Source: Candidatus Krumholzibacteriia bacterium (GTDB lineage Bacteria > Krumholzibacteriota > Krumholzibacteriia > LZORAL124-64-63). From it: a stretch of DNA of 7,055 nt. This document shows positions 5,718 to 7,055 of this stretch, in pieces. The translations under genes and the position numbers were made by a program. The notes below the pieces were generated by a model that did no database searches, was not told where the DNA came from, and worked only from the letters and a program-made list of their open reading frames with translations. The DNA is taken from NCBI GenBank assembly GCA_030643455.1, contig DAOWLV010000163.1, positions 1 to 7,055 of the forward strand, read 5' to 3'. How positions within the stretch are numbered: the stretch's first letter is position 1; each line of letters opens with the position of its first letter.

Positions 5718-7055
5718 ACCGAACAATCCTGCTCTGTCTGACCGGCCTGTCGCTCCTGGCGGGCACGGCCTGGTCGGGGCCGCTCTTCGACCCTTTCCTC
5801 GAACGATTCCAGGTCGGAACCTTTCACGATCCCGCCAACATCGATTTGGATCTGGGATTCCCCACCGATCTCCTGGAAGCGGCGCGGCTCGACACCGTTT
5901 GGGCCTCGGCAGCCCACCGGGTTCTGTCCTCCCGGGGAGCCGATGCAAATCACTATATCACCCGCCGCCTTCAGGATCAGCAGCCTGATGTTTCCTCTTC
6001 CACGGCCTGGTTCGATCGCATGGAAAGAGTGATCGACCAGCTTGAAGGAGGGACTTTCCGGGGTGACCTGGATCAGGACACCGATCCGTTGCTTTCTGAA
6101 CGAGCCACGAGGGCAGTTTTTAACCATCTGGCCAACGGCCGTTACATGCGGGCCGCTGCACTTGCCATCAGGATGCGGGACCAGGGCCGCACTCTGGGTC
6201 TTTCCGAACGGGAAATCTTCGTGTGGGATCTGCGGGGAAAACTGCTCTTTCGACTGGCCGGCAACAAACCGGTGATTACCGGAACCTCCTGGCCCAGTAT
6301 GCTGGCTCTGGGCCCGTACGATACGGGTAATGCATGGGCCCTGTGGATGGCACATTGCCGGGACACCGGAGCTGTGCCCTTGCCCCCGGCCATGGCCTCC
6401 GAAAAATGGGGCCGGCACCTGGCCAGGATTTCCCGCTCCTGGCTGACCCCCGACGACTTGTACTCCTCGGGTTTACCCCTTGAATTCAAGGCCGGACTCG
6501 GCGCCGCCATGTTCAAGGGCGCAGAACGCGATAACCATTTCCGGGAATTCCCCGTCCCTCCGGAGGACAATTCCCTCCAGGGCCTGTGGATCAAGGGCAG
6601 ACGACTGCAGTCCGGCGGTGACCCGGCATCCTATGAACAGTTGGCGATCCGTTCCGACATCCGACCAGGCTGGCGCTTGGATGTCTGGCGGCGCGCATCG
6701 GAACTGCGATTACTCAAAGGGCAATGGGAACAGGGGCTGGGCGATCTACGTCAGGCTCTGCAATTGGCGGCGCAAGGCCAGGGGCACAGTTCCACCCGCC
6801 GCCGCCTGCGCCAGTGGAACGAACAGGCCATGGTCCTGGCCCTGGCCCAGGACGATCCTGCCACTGCCCGGTTGCTCAGAGACCTCGGTCTGGATCATTT
6901 CAAGGGAGAGGACCGCGAGGATTTCCTGAAGGAAACCGGACACTGGGCCGAACGGCTCGACCCGGAAACGTCCAACCCCCAAGTCCCTGGGGATGGCCTC
7001 CCGGACCTGGCCAGGACGCTTGTGGAGACTGGTCTGGCACCTGATCTGGGGCCTG
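5714..7055 (+). CDS. Exported helical protein of unknown function, coupled to the metalloprotease (3' truncated)
   Basis: A frame stays open from TTG 5714 to the right edge (447 complete codons, no stop), so the protein is incomplete. I do not recognise the family. The start TTG overlaps the protease stop as TTGA, with an SD-like AAGGTGGTG upstream. The first residues form a clean signal peptide: Asn2-Arg3, a hydrophobic core about 4-18, and AWS (19-21) before Gly22, so the protein should be exported. It has no Cys suited to a lipoprotein cut. The mature part looks mostly alpha-helical, rich in Leu, Ala, Arg, Trp and Gln. Residues about 325-395 (WRRASELRLLKGQWEQGL onward) resemble a TPR-like helix pair. 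I see no catalytic motif in the visible part. Coupling to a secreted protease suggests a shared envelope or extracellular role, but that is inference. One possibility is the N-terminal helical region of a Slt-type lytic transglycosylase, whose enzyme domain would lie beyond the window. Confidence 0.8.
   Translation, partial: MNRTILLCLTGLSLLAGTAWSGPLFDPFLERFQVGTFHDPANIDLDLGFPTDLLEAARLDTVWASAAHRVLSSRGADANHYITRRLQDQQPDVSSSTAWFDRMERVIDQLEGGTFRGDLDQDTDPLLSERATRAVFNHLANGRYMRAAALAIRMRDQGRTLGLSEREIFVWDLRGKLLFRLAGNKPVITGTSWPSMLALGPYDTGNAWALWMAHCRDTGAVPLPPAMASEKWGRHLARISRSWLTPDDLYSSGLPLEFKAGLGAAMFKGAERDNHFREFPVPPEDNSLQGLWIKGRRLQSGGDPASYEQLAIRSDIRPGWRLDVWRRASELRLLKGQWEQGLGDLRQALQLAAQGQGHSSTRRRLRQWNEQAMVLALAQDDPATARLLRDLGLDHFKGEDREDFLKETGHWAERLDPETSNPQVPGDGLPDLARTLVETGLAPDLGP

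Noticed and set aside
6543..6566. Two short palindromes (GGGAATTCCC and CCTCCGGAGG) close together
   Set aside because: They lie inside a continuous coding frame, are only 10 bp each, and have no T-tract or associated gene start. Chance is sufficient.

Overview
The window is GC-rich bacterial chromosome. All recognisable genes lie on the + strand and coding density is high. I see no mobile element, CRISPR array, tRNA or rRNA. From start to end it holds the last 75 codons of a ComEC/Rec2-type DNA-uptake protein, a purC-purH purine pair, a terminator hairpin, a large secreted M6-type metalloprotease, and the first 447 codons of an exported protein I do not recognise, which runs off the right edge.

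Region by region: the comEC tail ends at 229. Its stop codon sits inside the -35 box of a very good sigma70-type promoter (TTGACA, 17 bp, TAGAAT; 226-254). That promoter should drive purC, whose likely start is GTG at 339, and purH, which overlaps purC by 19 nt and carries its own Shine-Dalgarno (SD) sequence inside purC. PurC and PurH catalyse step 8 and the last two steps of IMP synthesis. A GC-rich hairpin with a TTTT tail (2778-2814) closes this unit. Eight bases later the metalloprotease gene begins, with no visible SD sequence. The protease has a signal peptide, an HExxHxxGxxD zinc site, several inferred beta domains and a FlgD/Por-like C-terminal sorting-type module. The last gene starts at a TTG that overlaps the protease stop (TTGA), behind a near-consensus SD, so the two exported proteins are probably made from one message.

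Organism: the FlgD/Por-like tail on a secreted M6 protease, combined with high GC, is common in the FCB supergroup and nearby candidate phyla (for example Krumholzibacteriota, Eisenbacteria, Latescibacterota, Gemmatimonadota-like lineages). That is an inference from protein architecture; the sequence does not fix the phylum.

No clearly new multi-gene system is visible. The purine genes are ordinary. The part most worth following is the right-hand pair: a secreted protease translationally coupled to an unrecognised exported helical protein whose C-terminus lies outside the window.
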